Shown here in pieces: positions 44,565 through 53,714 of a stretch of DNA of 64,000 nucleotides. The stretch lies in the NCBI GenBank assembly GCA_946186205.1, contig CAMHMH010000002.1:372001-436000 (forward strand). Direction: 5' to 3'. The position numbers and the translations under genes are program-made. Origin of the DNA: an uncultured Fretibacterium sp. GTDB lineage: Bacteria > Synergistota > Synergistia > Synergistales > Aminobacteriaceae. The notes below the pieces were generated by a model, which searched no databases, was not told the origin of the DNA, and saw only the letters and a program-made list of their open reading frames with translations. Numbering within the stretch: the stretch's first letter is position 1; each line of letters begins with the position of its first letter.

Positions 44565-44637
44565 TAGCCTCAACGAGGTTCGAACTCGTGTTTTAGCCTT
44601 GAGAGGGCTACGACCTAGACCACTAGTCGATGAGGCC
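44565..44637 (-). tRNA. tRNA-Glu (anticodon CTC)
   Basis: A 73-nt cloverleaf: acceptor GGCCTCA/TGAGGCT, D arm GACT..GGTC, anticodon stem TAGCC/GGCTA with loop CTCTCAA (anticodon CTC, reading GAG), and T arm ACGAG/CTCGT with loop TTCGAAC. The first pair is a G-U wobble and CCA is not encoded. Confidence 0.9.
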
Positions 44638-44765
44638 ATTTGCTTTTACAACGCGGGAAATATTACCACGATAAAAATTTTTATGCAAGTTTGATGTTTG
44701 TTTGTTAGAATAAAATAATTAAATTCACAAACATTGCTGAAAGGTAATAGGATACAAAAAAGAAA

Positions 44766-45961
44766 ATGATAAAAAATGTTGTCATCATATCAGACCTCTC
44801 AAATGCAGATACAGGGGGTACAGCTGTGGCTGTTGATACTGCTTATCTTCTCGCACGAAATGGTCTCAATGTCTACTTCTTTTCCGGAGAAGGCAAACTA
44901 GATACAAGACTTACAGCTTCATCGAAAATAAAAATCATCTCTACAGGACAAAAACATATTCTATACGACAAGAACAGGTTCAGGGCTTTTGTAAACGGCA
45001 TATACAACTTACGCGCTGCACGTGCTCTAAAGGATTTGCTTGGGACACTCGATCCAGACCAAACAGTTGTGCATGTGCATTCATGAACAAGAGTGCTTTC
45101 CCCTTCAGTGTTCAAGGCTGCTCTGAATATGGGATTCCGTGTTTTTATCACGATACATGACTACCAGATGGTTTGTCCTACCGGAAATCTCTACGACTAT
45201 CAGAAGCAATGTATCTGCGAAATCACGCCCATGTCCCTCAAGTGCTTTCTATGCAACTGCGACAAACGCCACTATTACCACAAAATACACCGGCTTCTGC
45301 GTCAATAGTGCAGAACAGAATCATCCGTAACGCTGCGGGAAAAGGGAGAATAGGTTACATCTTCATCTCTGAGTTCTCAAAGCGGCAGCTTCTGCGGAGA
45401 TTGCCAGCTCCAAGAAATCAGTTCTTCATACGCAACCCAATATACTTCAGCGACAGATTCAGGGCGGAGGCCGAAAATAATTCCGTGTTCCTGTTCATAG
45501 GCAGGACAGTCCCGGAAAAAGGAATCGCACCTTTCTGCGAGGCTGTGCACAATTCCGGCGTGAAGGGAGTCGTCATAGGTGACGGGTTTTTGCGCGGTGA
45601 ACTCGAAGCTAAATACCCGGAGATCACCTTCACGGGCTGGCTGGACAAAACGCAGATCCGCGAATGGCTCAAGAGGGCGCGTTGTCTAGTTGCCTCGTCA
45701 GTATGCTATGAGGGGGCACCTCTAGTCCCGCTCGAAGTCAGCGCATACGGAATCCCGGTTATCGCTCCGTCATGGTCAGCCGCAAGCGACAATGCATCAT
45801 TCGTGTATCATTCGCCGCAGGAGCTTGAAGACATCTTGCGGAAGGTTAATACAATGGACATCAAACAGCTCTCGCAAGAAATTTACAGCAATTTTGACGA
45901 GAGCGTTACGACAAATTACGCGGATAATCTCATGAAGATTTATGAGTCACCGCTGGAGTAA
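44766..45961 (+). pseudogene. GT4 glycosyltransferase, disrupted by a stop and a frameshift
   Basis: Read together, three pieces form one GT-B glycosyltransferase of about 399 codons: N-terminal SNADTGGTAVAVDTAYLLA, a middle with HDYQMVCPTGNLYDYQ and the C-terminal GT4 half FIGRTVPEKGI, VIGDGFLRGELE and YEGAPLVPLEVSAYGIPVIA. TGA at 45084-45086 sits where a Trp is expected (HVHS-W-TRVLSPS), so it looks like a TGG-to-TGA change. At about 45303-45308 one base (probably an A of CAAATA) is missing, and the reading moves to another frame. Either this is a decayed gene or the sequence has errors here. The 5' end is more AT-rich than the neighbours. Confidence 0.85.
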
Positions 45962-46012
45962 AACAGAAATCAAATCCGGCAAATGACACAATGATTTTTC
46001 CCCGAAATTCCC

Positions 46013-46018
46013 TATAAT
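46013..46018 (+). promoter_or_regulatory. Possible -10 of ppdK
   Basis: TATAAT 39 nt before the ppdK ATG. The -35 is weak. Confidence 0.35.
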
Positions 46019-46057
46019 TCATTCATCATCAAAATTTTAATCGGAGAGTGGTTTATT

Positions 46058-47851
46058 ATGCCCTCAGAAAAATTTGTATACAGCCTCAGAGACGGCGACG
46101 GATCTAACCGCTTGCTTCTCGGTGGCAAAGGCGCAAATCTCTGCACTATGGCGCAGTCAGGTCTTCCCATTCCCGCAGGATTCGTAATCACTACTGAAGT
46201 ATGCCGCAAATACATGGCTGACCCTTCAATCATGGACGCAATTTGGGACGACGTTAAAGCCTCAGTAGCAAGACTCGAAAAGGAAACAGGGAAGGGCTTC
46301 AACGACGCGAAAAATCCCCTGCTTGTTTCTGTTCGTTCAGGCGCGCCGATCTCAATGCCCGGAATGATGGAGACGATTCTCAATCTCGGACTCAATGAAG
46401 AAACCGTAAAGGGACTCGCTCAAGCATCAGGCAACAAACGTTTTGCGCTCGACAGCTACAGGAGATTCATACAGATGTTCGGGAGCGTTGTCGATGAGGT
46501 GAATTTTGACCTTTTCGAGGAAGCATTAGCCAATACTCGCAAGGCAGCAGGAGTTGAGCAGGACTATCAGATTCCGGCAGAAGCGTTAGAGAAATTACTC
46601 GTTGAGTACAAAGCAATCTACAAGAAAGCAACCGGCAATGATTTCCCGTCAGACCCTTGGGTTCAGCTGCGCCGCGCAATTGAGGCAGTCTTCAAGAGCT
46701 GGAACATCCCCCGCGCTGTAACATACCGCAAAATCAACAAGATAGATGACTCACTCGGAACAGCAGTAAACGTTATCGAGATGATTTTCGGGAACTTGGG
46801 CGATGACTGCGGAACAGGCGTATGCTTCACGCGCAACCCTTCAACAGGCGAGAATAAACTTTACGGAGAATTTCTCATCAACGCACAGGGCGAGGACGTT
46901 GTAGCAGGAATCAGAACGCCTATGCCTATTGCCGAGCTTGCACAGAAAATGCCGGAAATCTACAAGCAGCTCTGCGAGATCACAAGCAACCTTGAGAAAA
47001 CATATCACGATATGCAGGACGTAGAGTTCACGATAGAGCGCGGAAAATTGTTCATCCTTCAGACACGCGCAGGAAAGAGAACCGCAACCGCTGCCGTTAA
47101 AGCCGCTGTTGACATGGTGAATGAAGGACTCATTGACACAAAGACAGCCGTAACTCGCGTAACTCCTGAGCAGGTCGAAATGTTGTTGCACCGTCAAATC
47201 GACAAGTCAGCAAAACTTGACGTAATCGCAAAGGGACTCCCCGCTTCACCCGGTGCCGGCGCAGGAATGCTCGTATTCTCAGCGGACGAGGCAGAAGAAT
47301 GGGCCAAGAAGGGCAAACCTACAATCCTTGCGCGCCCCGAAACAAGCCCCGATGACATTCACGGACTCGCAGCTTCTCAGGGTGTCGTAACATCAAGAGG
47401 CGGAATGACTTCACACGCCGCTGTTGTCGCCCGAGGAATGGGAAAGCCTGCTGTCTGCGGATGTGAGTCAGCAGTTATTGACGTTGAGAAAGAGACTCTC
47501 ACGGTTGGCGACAGAGTCTTCAAGAAAGGCGACTGGGTTACGGTTGACGGAACAACGGGGAATTTCCTGGCCGGTGAAGCAAAGATGGTTGACGCGACAT
47601 TCACGGATGACTTCAAGAAGATTCTTGCTTGGGCTGACGAGAACGCAAAATTGCAGGTCTGGACTAACGCTGACACACCCGAAGACGCAAAACGTGCCCG
47701 CGAATTTGGCGCAAAAGGCGTTGGGCTTTGCAGGACTGAGCATATGTTCATGGGTGTTGACCGACTGCCCGTAATGCAGAGTCTTATTGTCGCGCTCGGT
47801 GAGGCTGCGAGGAAGGAAAGAAAGCACGCGCTGAAGCTCTCGCAAAATTGA
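46058..47851 (+). CDS. ppdK: Pyruvate phosphate dikinase, N-terminal part (frameshifted gene)
   Basis: 597 codons of the enzyme that interconverts pyruvate, ATP and Pi with PEP, AMP and PPi. This part has the ATP-grasp start (GGKGANLCTMAQSGLPIPAG), SVRSGAPISMPGMMETILNLG and the phosphohistidine domain RGGMTSHAAVVARGMGKPAVCG (His near residue 452). The reading is correct to about codon 585 (LPVMQSLIVA), then goes astray in an A/G-rich run (47811-47824) and ends at TGA. The remainder continues in the -1 frame. Combined length, about 880 residues, is normal. GGAGAG precedes the ATG. Confidence 0.9.
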   Translation: MPSEKFVYSLRDGDGSNRLLLGGKGANLCTMAQSGLPIPAGFVITTEVCRKYMADPSIMDAIWDDVKASVARLEKETGKGFNDAKNPLLVSVRSGAPISMPGMMETILNLGLNEETVKGLAQASGNKRFALDSYRRFIQMFGSVVDEVNFDLFEEALANTRKAAGVEQDYQIPAEALEKLLVEYKAIYKKATGNDFPSDPWVQLRRAIEAVFKSWNIPRAVTYRKINKIDDSLGTAVNVIEMIFGNLGDDCGTGVCFTRNPSTGENKLYGEFLINAQGEDVVAGIRTPMPIAELAQKMPEIYKQLCEITSNLEKTYHDMQDVEFTIERGKLFILQTRAGKRTATAAVKAAVDMVNEGLIDTKTAVTRVTPEQVEMLLHRQIDKSAKLDVIAKGLPASPGAGAGMLVFSADEAEEWAKKGKPTILARPETSPDDIHGLAASQGVVTSRGGMTSHAAVVARGMGKPAVCGCESAVIDVEKETLTVGDRVFKKGDWVTVDGTTGNFLAGEAKMVDATFTDDFKKILAWADENAKLQVWTNADTPEDAKRAREFGAKGVGLCRTEHMFMGVDRLPVMQSLIVALGEAARKERKHALKLSQN

Positions 47852-48705
47852 AGGTCATGCAGAAAGAGGACTTTATCGGGATATTCAGAGCGATGGACGG
47901 ACTCCCGGCAATAATCAGACTTCTTGACCCGCCGCTGCACGAATTTTTGCCGAAAGAACCGAACGTACTCGAAGCACTCAAGACAGCAATGCCCGATGAA
48001 GCAAAGAAGCTCAATAACGTTCTCGAAAAGATTCACCAGCTCCACGAGAACAACCCGATGTTAGGCTTCAGGGGATGCAGACTCGGAATGATTTACCCGG
48101 AAATTTACGAGATGCAGATGAACGCGATCTTTGAAGCAGTCGTTGAGCTCACAAAACAGGGCGTTACCGTGAAGCCTGAAGTAATGATACCCATCGTCGG
48201 CACAAAAGCGGAGATGAAATTCTTCCGTGAGATGGCTGACAGAATCGCAGAGGATGTGAAGAAGGCCAGCGGAGTCAATTTCGGCTACCTTGTGGGAACG
48301 ATGATAGAGCTTCCGAGAGCGGCTCTTGTTGCTGACCAGTTAGCGGAGTACGCGCAGTTCTTCTCATGCGGGACTAACGACTTGACGCAGACGACGTTAG
48401 GCTACTCACGCGATGACGCTGAAAACAAGTTCCTGTTCCAGTACGTAGACAAGGGAGTCTTCAAGGAGAATCCGTTTGCAGTTCTCGACAGGGACGGCCC
48501 CGGCCAGCTCGTGAAAATGGCTGTCGAAAAAGGACGCTCCGTCAACCCCGGAATGTCTGTAGGAATTTGCGGTGAACACGGCGGTAACCCGGAGAGCATT
48601 GCTTTCTGCCACAGCGTCGGACTCAGCTACGTATCATGCTCGCCGTTCCGTGTACCTGTTGCGAGAGTCGCGGCGGCTCATGCTGCGCTCGGTGTGCTGA
48701 AGTAG
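47848..48705 (+). CDS. ppdK: Pyruvate phosphate dikinase, C-terminal part (frameshifted gene)
   Basis: 285 codons of the PEP/pyruvate-binding TIM barrel: DFIGIFRAMDGLPAIIRLLD at the start, LGFRGCRLG, FFSCGTNDLTQTTLGYSRDD and the active-site Cys in GICGEHGGNPES. The coding sense extends upstream of the TTG (KKARAEALAKLKVMQ), which shows that this is the rest of the same gene and not a separate one. No ribosome site of its own is present. A single missing base near 47811-47824 explains the break; all catalytic residues are otherwise intact, so a sequencing or assembly error is a real possibility. A terminator follows. Confidence 0.9.
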   Translation: MKVMQKEDFIGIFRAMDGLPAIIRLLDPPLHEFLPKEPNVLEALKTAMPDEAKKLNNVLEKIHQLHENNPMLGFRGCRLGMIYPEIYEMQMNAIFEAVVELTKQGVTVKPEVMIPIVGTKAEMKFFREMADRIAEDVKKASGVNFGYLVGTMIELPRAALVADQLAEYAQFFSCGTNDLTQTTLGYSRDDAENKFLFQYVDKGVFKENPFAVLDRDGPGQLVKMAVEKGRSVNPGMSVGICGEHGGNPESIAFCHSVGLSYVSCSPFRVPVARVAAAHAALGVLK

Positions 48706-48724
48706 TATCAGCGGACAAAAATTT

Positions 48725-48757
48725 ATCCCCCCGGTGAAAGTGCCGAGGGGATTTTTT
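48725..48757 (+). terminator. Rho-independent terminator after ppdK
   Basis: ATCCCC (48725-48730) pairs with GGGGAT (48747-48752), with an inner CGG/CCG stem, followed by six T. Confidence 0.8.
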
Positions 48758-48788
48758 GTTGACTTGCTGTTACATGCTCATGCTTTAT

Positions 48789-48849
48789 CCGTATACGTTC
48801 CCTGAAGCCTTGAAGCCCTATGTGATTTTCATAATAATTATGTATACGG
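48789..48849. repeat. Inverted repeat CCGTATAC / GTATACGG
   Basis: Two 8-nt arms at 48789-48796 and 48842-48849, each containing the palindrome GTATAC, lie in the ppdK-protease spacer. Possible operator pair. Nothing else coding was seen between 48758 and 48960. Confidence 0.35.
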
Positions 48850-48962
48850 CTATTCTTCGCTGATCTCTCATCGTTTGTCATGTACTATACGGCACAATTC
48901 ATCTCACACACGCAGAGGCAGGAGTCTTCTTGCAGGTTATAATATAAATTTGATGAATGCTG

Positions 48963-48968
48963 TATAAT
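48963..48968 (+). promoter_or_regulatory. -10 element of the ctpA-type gene
   Basis: TATAAT, with a second one at 48938-48943. Transcription would begin near 48975, which excludes the TTG at 48971 as the start of the protease. Confidence 0.45.
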
Positions 48969-49003
48969 TCTTGCATTCTCAGAAGGCAGGTGTAATTCAA
49001 ATA

Positions 49004-50227
49004 TTGAACATGTCAAAGTACAGGAGATTATTTATTCTTGCTTTTACGGCTCTTGCACTGGCAGGATTTCTTTACGGGTACAAAGCACAGTCCGCAGACT
49101 TTTCAGAATCAGACTTCAACAGAATCTCACCTTTCAACGTCCGCTCTTTGTGGCTCTTGCGTCAGGTCCGCTACATAATCGAAAGCTATCAGGTTGACGC
49201 GGAGACAAAGCCCGCAAAGGAAGATGATTTGCTTCACGGTGCGGCGCGCGGAATGGTTGAGGCGTGGAAAGATCCTTACACGAGATTCGTATCACCCTCA
49301 CAGCTTAAGGACGAGGAAATAGAATTAGAGGGCAAATATGGCGGACTCGGCATGTACATAGGCGACAGGGACGGGCAAATCTTAGTCATAAGTCCTATGG
49401 AAGACTCCCCCGCTGAACGTGCCGGACTCAAACCCAAAGACCAAATCGTGAAGGTTGACAATGAAGTCGTTATAGGCTGGACATCTGACAGGGTCGTTCA
49501 GAAATTGCGCGGAGAGCCAGACACAAAAGTTACTGTGTGGGTACGTCGTGAAGGTGAAGACGAGCTTTTAGAGTTTTCGATTACGAGGGAGATAATCAAG
49601 CTGCATAGTGTGCGCTATGAAATGCTGTCTGATGATATAGGCTATCTGAAGCTGACTCAGTTCAAGCACAACACAGCAGACGAGTCCCGCAATGCAGTCC
49701 GCGATATGCTGCGAAAAGGAATGAGGGCATTAATTCTTGACCTTCGCAACAACGGCGGCGGACTCCTCGATGCAAGCGTGAAGATCTCTAGCATGTTCCT
49801 TCAGAACGGACTCATTGTTGAGACGAAAGGACGCTCAGAACGCGCAAACGAAAAGTATTACGCCAACAAAAATTATTATCAGACGAATCTTCCCATGACC
49901 GTATTAATCAACGGAGGCAGCGCAAGCGCAAGCGAGATAGTAGCAGGAGCACTGAATGACAGAGGCCGGGCGAAATTAATCGGTGAGAAAAGTTTCGGAA
50001 AGGGCAGCGTTCAAACATTGTTCCCATTGACTGACGGAAGCGGAGTATACGTAACAATTGCGAGATACTATACGCCGTCGGGAAAAGTGATCGATCATGT
50101 TGGACTCTCGCCTGACATTGAAGTAAAAGGAGAACCCAACCGGGACAAATCCCAGGACAAACAGTTACAGCGCGCAATCACAGAAGTGAAAAGATTAATG
50201 CGTTCGGTTGCGGGCAAAAGATTTTAA
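49004..50227 (+). CDS. S41 carboxyl-terminal processing protease (CtpA-like)
   Basis: About 407 residues: N-terminal membrane anchor or signal (about 8-25), PDZ domain (about 90-180: GLGMYIGDRDGQILVISPM, SPAERAGLKPKDQIVKV), and S41 catalytic domain with NGGSASASEIVAGAL (nucleophile Ser) and GEKSFGKGSVQ (Lys). It works outside the membrane, trimming protein C-termini. TTG 49004 lies 13 nt after AAGGCAGG; ATG 49010 (19 nt) and ATA 49001 (10 nt) are alternatives. Neighbours downstream are purA and rimI. Confidence 0.9.
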   Translation: MNMSKYRRLFILAFTALALAGFLYGYKAQSADFSESDFNRISPFNVRSLWLLRQVRYIIESYQVDAETKPAKEDDLLHGAARGMVEAWKDPYTRFVSPSQLKDEEIELEGKYGGLGMYIGDRDGQILVISPMEDSPAERAGLKPKDQIVKVDNEVVIGWTSDRVVQKLRGEPDTKVTVWVRREGEDELLEFSITREIIKLHSVRYEMLSDDIGYLKLTQFKHNTADESRNAVRDMLRKGMRALILDLRNNGGGLLDASVKISSMFLQNGLIVETKGRSERANEKYYANKNYYQTNLPMTVLINGGSASASEIVAGALNDRGRAKLIGEKSFGKGSVQTLFPLTDGSGVYVTIARYYTPSGKVIDHVGLSPDIEVKGEPNRDKSQDKQLQRAITEVKRLMRSVAGKRF

Positions 50228-50242
50228 GGAGGATTAGAAATT

Positions 50243-51535
50243 TTGAGTGCAAAAAAGAATGTAGATTTGCTTGTCGGAGCTCAGTGGGGCGATGAAGGCA
50301 AAGGGAAAGTAGTTGACATGCTCGGCTCTGATGTTGATGTATTTGTGCGCTTTCAGGGCGGAGCGAACGCAGGACACACGGTAATAACTGACGGACAGAA
50401 GACAGTGTTTCACCTTCTCCCTTCAGGAATGCTTTACCCGGGAAAACTCTGCGTATTGGGAAATGGACTCGTTCTTGACCCTGAGCAGTTCTTAGCGGAA
50501 ACGGGCGAATTGTTCGCAAAGGGTCAGGACCGCGCAAGGCTCGCTGTGAGTCCTCATGCTCATGTAGTTATGCCGTATCACAAAATGCTCGACAAGCTCC
50601 AGGAAGAAGCACGCGGAAAAGGCCGCAAGATTGGCACGACAGGACGCGGAATAGGCCCCTGCTACGTAGACAAATATTCACGCTCAGGACTCAGAGTCGA
50701 GGATCTTATTGACGCTGACATTCTGAGAGAGAGACTGACATACATACTTGACGAGAAGAATCAAATCATAACGAGGCTGTACAATCAGAAGCCTTTAGCA
50801 TTTGACGAAATATATGAACCAGCACGGAAATGGGGCGAGGCTTTAGCACCCTATGTTGACGACACAAGAGCGTTATTGCGCCGGGCTGCTGACGAGGGCA
50901 AACACATTCTCCTTGAGGGAGCGCAGGCGGCATTGCTCGACATAGATCACGGGACATACCCCTATGTTACAAGCTCTTCAACGTCAGCGGCAGGAGCTTT
51001 CACCGGGACAGGATTAGCACCCAATGACTTAACGAGGGTTATTGCTGTCGTCAAAGCGTACACGACTCGCGTGGGTGAAGGGCCATTCCCGACGGAAGAT
51101 TTCACCGAGATGGGCGAAAAGCTGAGGGCTAACGGCGGTGAGTTCGGAGCAACTACAGGAAGGCCGAGACGCTGCGGATGGCTTGACGTTCCTGCATTGC
51201 GCTACTCAATGGAGCTTAACGGCGCGAATGTCATTGCTCTCACGAAACTTGACGTGCTTACGGGCATGGGCGGCATTAAGGTCTGCACTGCTTACGAGAA
51301 GGACGGAACGCGGTTCACATCATGGCCGACAGACACGAGGACTCTTTCTGAGATTCAGCCGGTCTACGAGACATTGCCGGGATGGGATGACGACATAACG
51401 AACTGCAAGAGTTTTGACGAACTCCCAGCCAACGCGCAAGCCTACGTGAAATATATCGAGAGCGCGCTGAACGTTCCCGTCGCGTTAATCGGAGTCGGTG
51501 CTGACAGAAACCAGACAATCAACAGAGGAATGTAG
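50243..51535 (+). CDS. purA: Adenylosuccinate synthetase
   Basis: The 430-residue GTP-dependent enzyme joins IMP and aspartate on the way to AMP. GAQWGDEGKGKVVDML holds the GTP loop and catalytic Asp, GGANAGHTV the catalytic His, GTTGRGIGPCY and GEGPFPTE follow. TTG start with AAGGAGG 10 nt upstream, 15 nt after the protease gene. Confidence 0.96.
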   Translation: MSAKKNVDLLVGAQWGDEGKGKVVDMLGSDVDVFVRFQGGANAGHTVITDGQKTVFHLLPSGMLYPGKLCVLGNGLVLDPEQFLAETGELFAKGQDRARLAVSPHAHVVMPYHKMLDKLQEEARGKGRKIGTTGRGIGPCYVDKYSRSGLRVEDLIDADILRERLTYILDEKNQIITRLYNQKPLAFDEIYEPARKWGEALAPYVDDTRALLRRAADEGKHILLEGAQAALLDIDHGTYPYVTSSSTSAAGAFTGTGLAPNDLTRVIAVVKAYTTRVGEGPFPTEDFTEMGEKLRANGGEFGATTGRPRRCGWLDVPALRYSMELNGANVIALTKLDVLTGMGGIKVCTAYEKDGTRFTSWPTDTRTLSEIQPVYETLPGWDDDITNCKSFDELPANAQAYVKYIESALNVPVALIGVGADRNQTINRGM

Positions 51536-51540
51536 CTTCT

Positions 51541-52020
51541 GTGTATGTGCCTGAAATAGATTTCCTGACGTTTGAGAATCTGCCGGAAATTCTGAGGATA
51601 AACGCTGAGTCTTCTTGCTCATGGTCTGAAGAAGTAATCCGCTCGGATCTCAGCAAAGATTCACAGAATGAAACGACATACATCGGGGCTTTCGCGACGA
51701 CTGCGGAAGCTCCTCTTTTGGGCTATGCTGTTCTTGGCCGCGAGAAAAGAGCCGGGCTTCTTATGGCATTGGTTGTTGAGAGTCTATACAGGCGAAAAGG
51801 AATCGGCCGTCAGCTTCTTATTGCTGTGAGTGATTGTGCGTTGTATCTCAATTTCCGTCGGTTAAGGCTCAAAGTGAGGAAGTCAAATTCAGGCGCAATA
51901 GCTCTGTATTCTCAGATGTCATTCATTGGCGAGACAGTGAGACGGGGCTACTATTCAAACGGCGAGGACGCAATAATCATGAGCGCGGGACTCCCGTTAA
52001 GGTTCAGGAATTTGCGATGA
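51541..52020 (+). CDS. GNAT N-acetyltransferase, RimI-like
   Basis: 159 residues with the GNAT acetyl-CoA loop in LVVESLYRRKGIGRQLL, then LRLKVRKSNSGAIALYSQMSF and RRGYYSNGEDAIIM, which fit RimI (N-terminal acetylation of ribosomal protein S18). GTG start 5 nt after purA. Overlaps the small following gene by ATGA. Confidence 0.82.
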   Translation: MYVPEIDFLTFENLPEILRINAESSCSWSEEVIRSDLSKDSQNETTYIGAFATTAEAPLLGYAVLGREKRAGLLMALVVESLYRRKGIGRQLLIAVSDCALYLNFRRLRLKVRKSNSGAIALYSQMSFIGETVRRGYYSNGEDAIIMSAGLPLRFRNLR

Positions 52021-52256
52021 GGGTATATATTCCGTTCGATGACGGCTCAAGCGTATCATTTGACGGGGAAGGCTTCACGATTCACAGAAAGCCAAAGGGG
52101 ATTGATGATGCTGACGATTCCAGCAAGACTCCCTGCAAGGCTGAAACCGCATGGAATACGAAATGGAGCGAAATTGTACGCGCACTCGAAACAGCGTACA
52201 AGCGTCAGGAGAAAGCAAAGAAAGAACAGAGCGCAAAGAAAATTTACCGTCCTTAA
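52017..52256 (+). CDS. Small 79-residue protein coupled to the RimI-like gene
   Basis: Starts with MRVYIPFDDGSSVSFDGEGF, a beta-rich beginning, and ends in a lysine-rich helix. No family is recognised. The ATG overlaps the stop of the RimI-like gene (ATGA), which argues for real translation. Its stop overlaps that of the convergent minus strand gene by 4 nt. Confidence 0.6.
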   Translation: MRVYIPFDDGSSVSFDGEGFTIHRKPKGIDDADDSSKTPCKAETAWNTKWSEIVRALETAYKRQEKAKKEQSAKKIYRP

Positions 52257-52849
52257 GAATCCTTCACGAACAATCCCGCAATAGCTGTAACAGATTTAAC
52301 TGGCGACATCATAAGCGAGCGAGTAACACTGAGTCCGATTCGTTTCGCCGCGCTGAGTATGGCTATAATGTCCTCCGTAACATTCATGCTCAAATCGCCG
52401 TAGCCGGGGCTGAATCTCGTTGTCATTCTCTCACCTTCACGAAGCACCGTAACAATCTCGCTCCTCATAACATCGTCAATGTACGAGTCAATTCTCACGG
52501 AAGCGCAAGCGTCAAGCGCGAGTCCTTCAAGCATGTTTTTGTTCTGTGCAATTGTTATCTGTCTGTCTGTCTCATGGCCGAGAGTCGCAGCGAGGAGTAT
52601 GCAGTCATTGCCGCGTGAAGTGAGTCGTGAAATGTTCCTGCTGAAAATTTTTGCGCCCTCGATTTCTATCCCTCCGTCAAAATTTGTGATGTGAAAACGT
52701 CCCCACACACAGCGCGGAGTGATATACCCTTCAAGCCTCCCGAAAGCCTCTGAAACTGTGCGTGTCAATTCTTCAGTATGGCCTTCAGGAGGGACTCCCA
52801 TGTAGCGAAGGGCATCGGTTATGTTCTTATCCGTCGGCGCGAACCTCAT
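52253..52849 (-). CDS. Stand-alone methionine synthase reactivation domain (MetH C-terminal-like)
   Basis: 198 residues. The second half matches the AdoMet-binding activation domain of cobalamin-dependent methionine synthase: ACASVRIDSYIDDV, RFSPGYGDL, then AAKRIGLSVTRSLMMSPVKSVTAI. In MetH this domain reductively methylates inactive cob(II)alamin; here it is a separate protein made next to MetF, so it probably serves a split MetH encoded elsewhere. It overlaps the end of metF by 23 nt. Confidence 0.85.
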   Translation of the reverse strand: MRFAPTDKNITDALRYMGVPPEGHTEELTRTVSEAFGRLEGYITPRCVWGRFHITNFDGGIEIEGAKIFSRNISRLTSRGNDCILLAATLGHETDRQITIAQNKNMLEGLALDACASVRIDSYIDDVMRSEIVTVLREGERMTTRFSPGYGDLSMNVTEDIIAILSAAKRIGLSVTRSLMMSPVKSVTAIAGLFVKDS

Positions 52850-53714
52850 AACGCTTAGTATAAAGCACCGAACGTATTCCCGAATCGATTCGCCGAACCG
52901 TATCAGCCTGGTTCATCGTGTAAAGGTGAATCCCTTCAACACCACGCGCAAGAAGGTCTATTATCTGCTCGGTTGCGTATGCGATTCCGGCTTCTTTGAC
53001 GGCTCCCTGATGATGTCCATATGCCGCAACGAATCTCCGCACACGTTCCGGCACTGAAGCCCCGCACATTTCGACAACTTTCGGGATTTGAGCCGCCGCT
53101 GTGATGGGCATTATCCCGGCGATTATCGGCTGAGTTATTCCCATTGAACGCGCTCTTTCACGCCATGAGCAGAAAATATCATTGTCAAAGAATAGCTGAG
53201 AGATTAAGCCCTTGACACCGAGACTGCATTTTTCCTTGAGGTAATGCAAATCCTGCTCGACTGACTCGGCTTCGGGGTGTTTCTCAGGGTAGCAGGCCGC
53301 GAAAATGTCAAAGTCATCTCCGTACTCCTCGTGAATGAACGCTATTAACTCTGAGGCGTGGTGAAAGTCTCCGAGGTCTGACTTGTCTTTGAGGTCTCCT
53401 CTTAACGCCAAAATATTGCGTACGTTGTTTGCTTTGAGCTGGTCAAGAATCGCTTTGATCTCAGCGCGTGTTGTTCCTACACAAGTAAGGTGCGCGACTC
53501 CGTTTACGTGATAGCGGTTCTGAATCCCTGACGCAATTTCAACGGTGTTGTCTCTGCTTGAGCCTCCTGCACCGTAAGTTACGCTGATCAAGTCCGGGTT
53601 GAAGCTCACGAGGCTGTCTATTACGCCGTAAGTGCCTTCTGTGCTTTTGTTGCCTTTCGGGGGGAAAATCTCAAATGTGTAGCTCGGTGCTAACTTGTCA
53701 AAAAATCTGTCCAT
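52827..53714 (-). CDS. metF: Methylenetetrahydrofolate reductase
   Basis: 295 residues of the flavin enzyme that makes methyl-THF for methionine synthesis. YTFEIFPPKG at the start (with the catalytic Glu), SVTYGAGGSSRD, HLTCVGTTRAEI, ILALRGD and GVKGLISQLFFDND are typical. The ATG at 53714 has AGGAGG upstream and overlaps the esterase stop by 1 nt (TAATG). A longer reading to 53876 would run into the esterase gene. Confidence 0.95.
   Translation of the reverse strand: MDRFFDKLAPSYTFEIFPPKGNKSTEGTYGVIDSLVSFNPDLISVTYGAGGSSRDNTVEIASGIQNRYHVNGVAHLTCVGTTRAEIKAILDQLKANNVRNILALRGDLKDKSDLGDFHHASELIAFIHEEYGDDFDIFAACYPEKHPEAESVEQDLHYLKEKCSLGVKGLISQLFFDNDIFCSWRERARSMGITQPIIAGIMPITAAAQIPKVVEMCGASVPERVRRFVAAYGHHQGAVKEAGIAYATEQIIDLLARGVEGIHLYTMNQADTVRRIDSGIRSVLYTKRYEVRADG

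Noticed and set aside
45084..45086. TGA as a selenocysteine codon in the glycosyltransferase
   Set aside because: The family has Trp here, no selenocysteine stem-loop is evident after it, and a second lesion follows in the same gene.
47811..47851. Programmed -1 frameshift in ppdK
   Set aside because: No clear heptameric slippery site with a downstream stem was seen; a missing base is simpler. It cannot be excluded.
47377..48045. Long minus strand reading across the ppdK break
   Set aside because: It is antisense to clear ppdK coding sequence and resembles no known protein.
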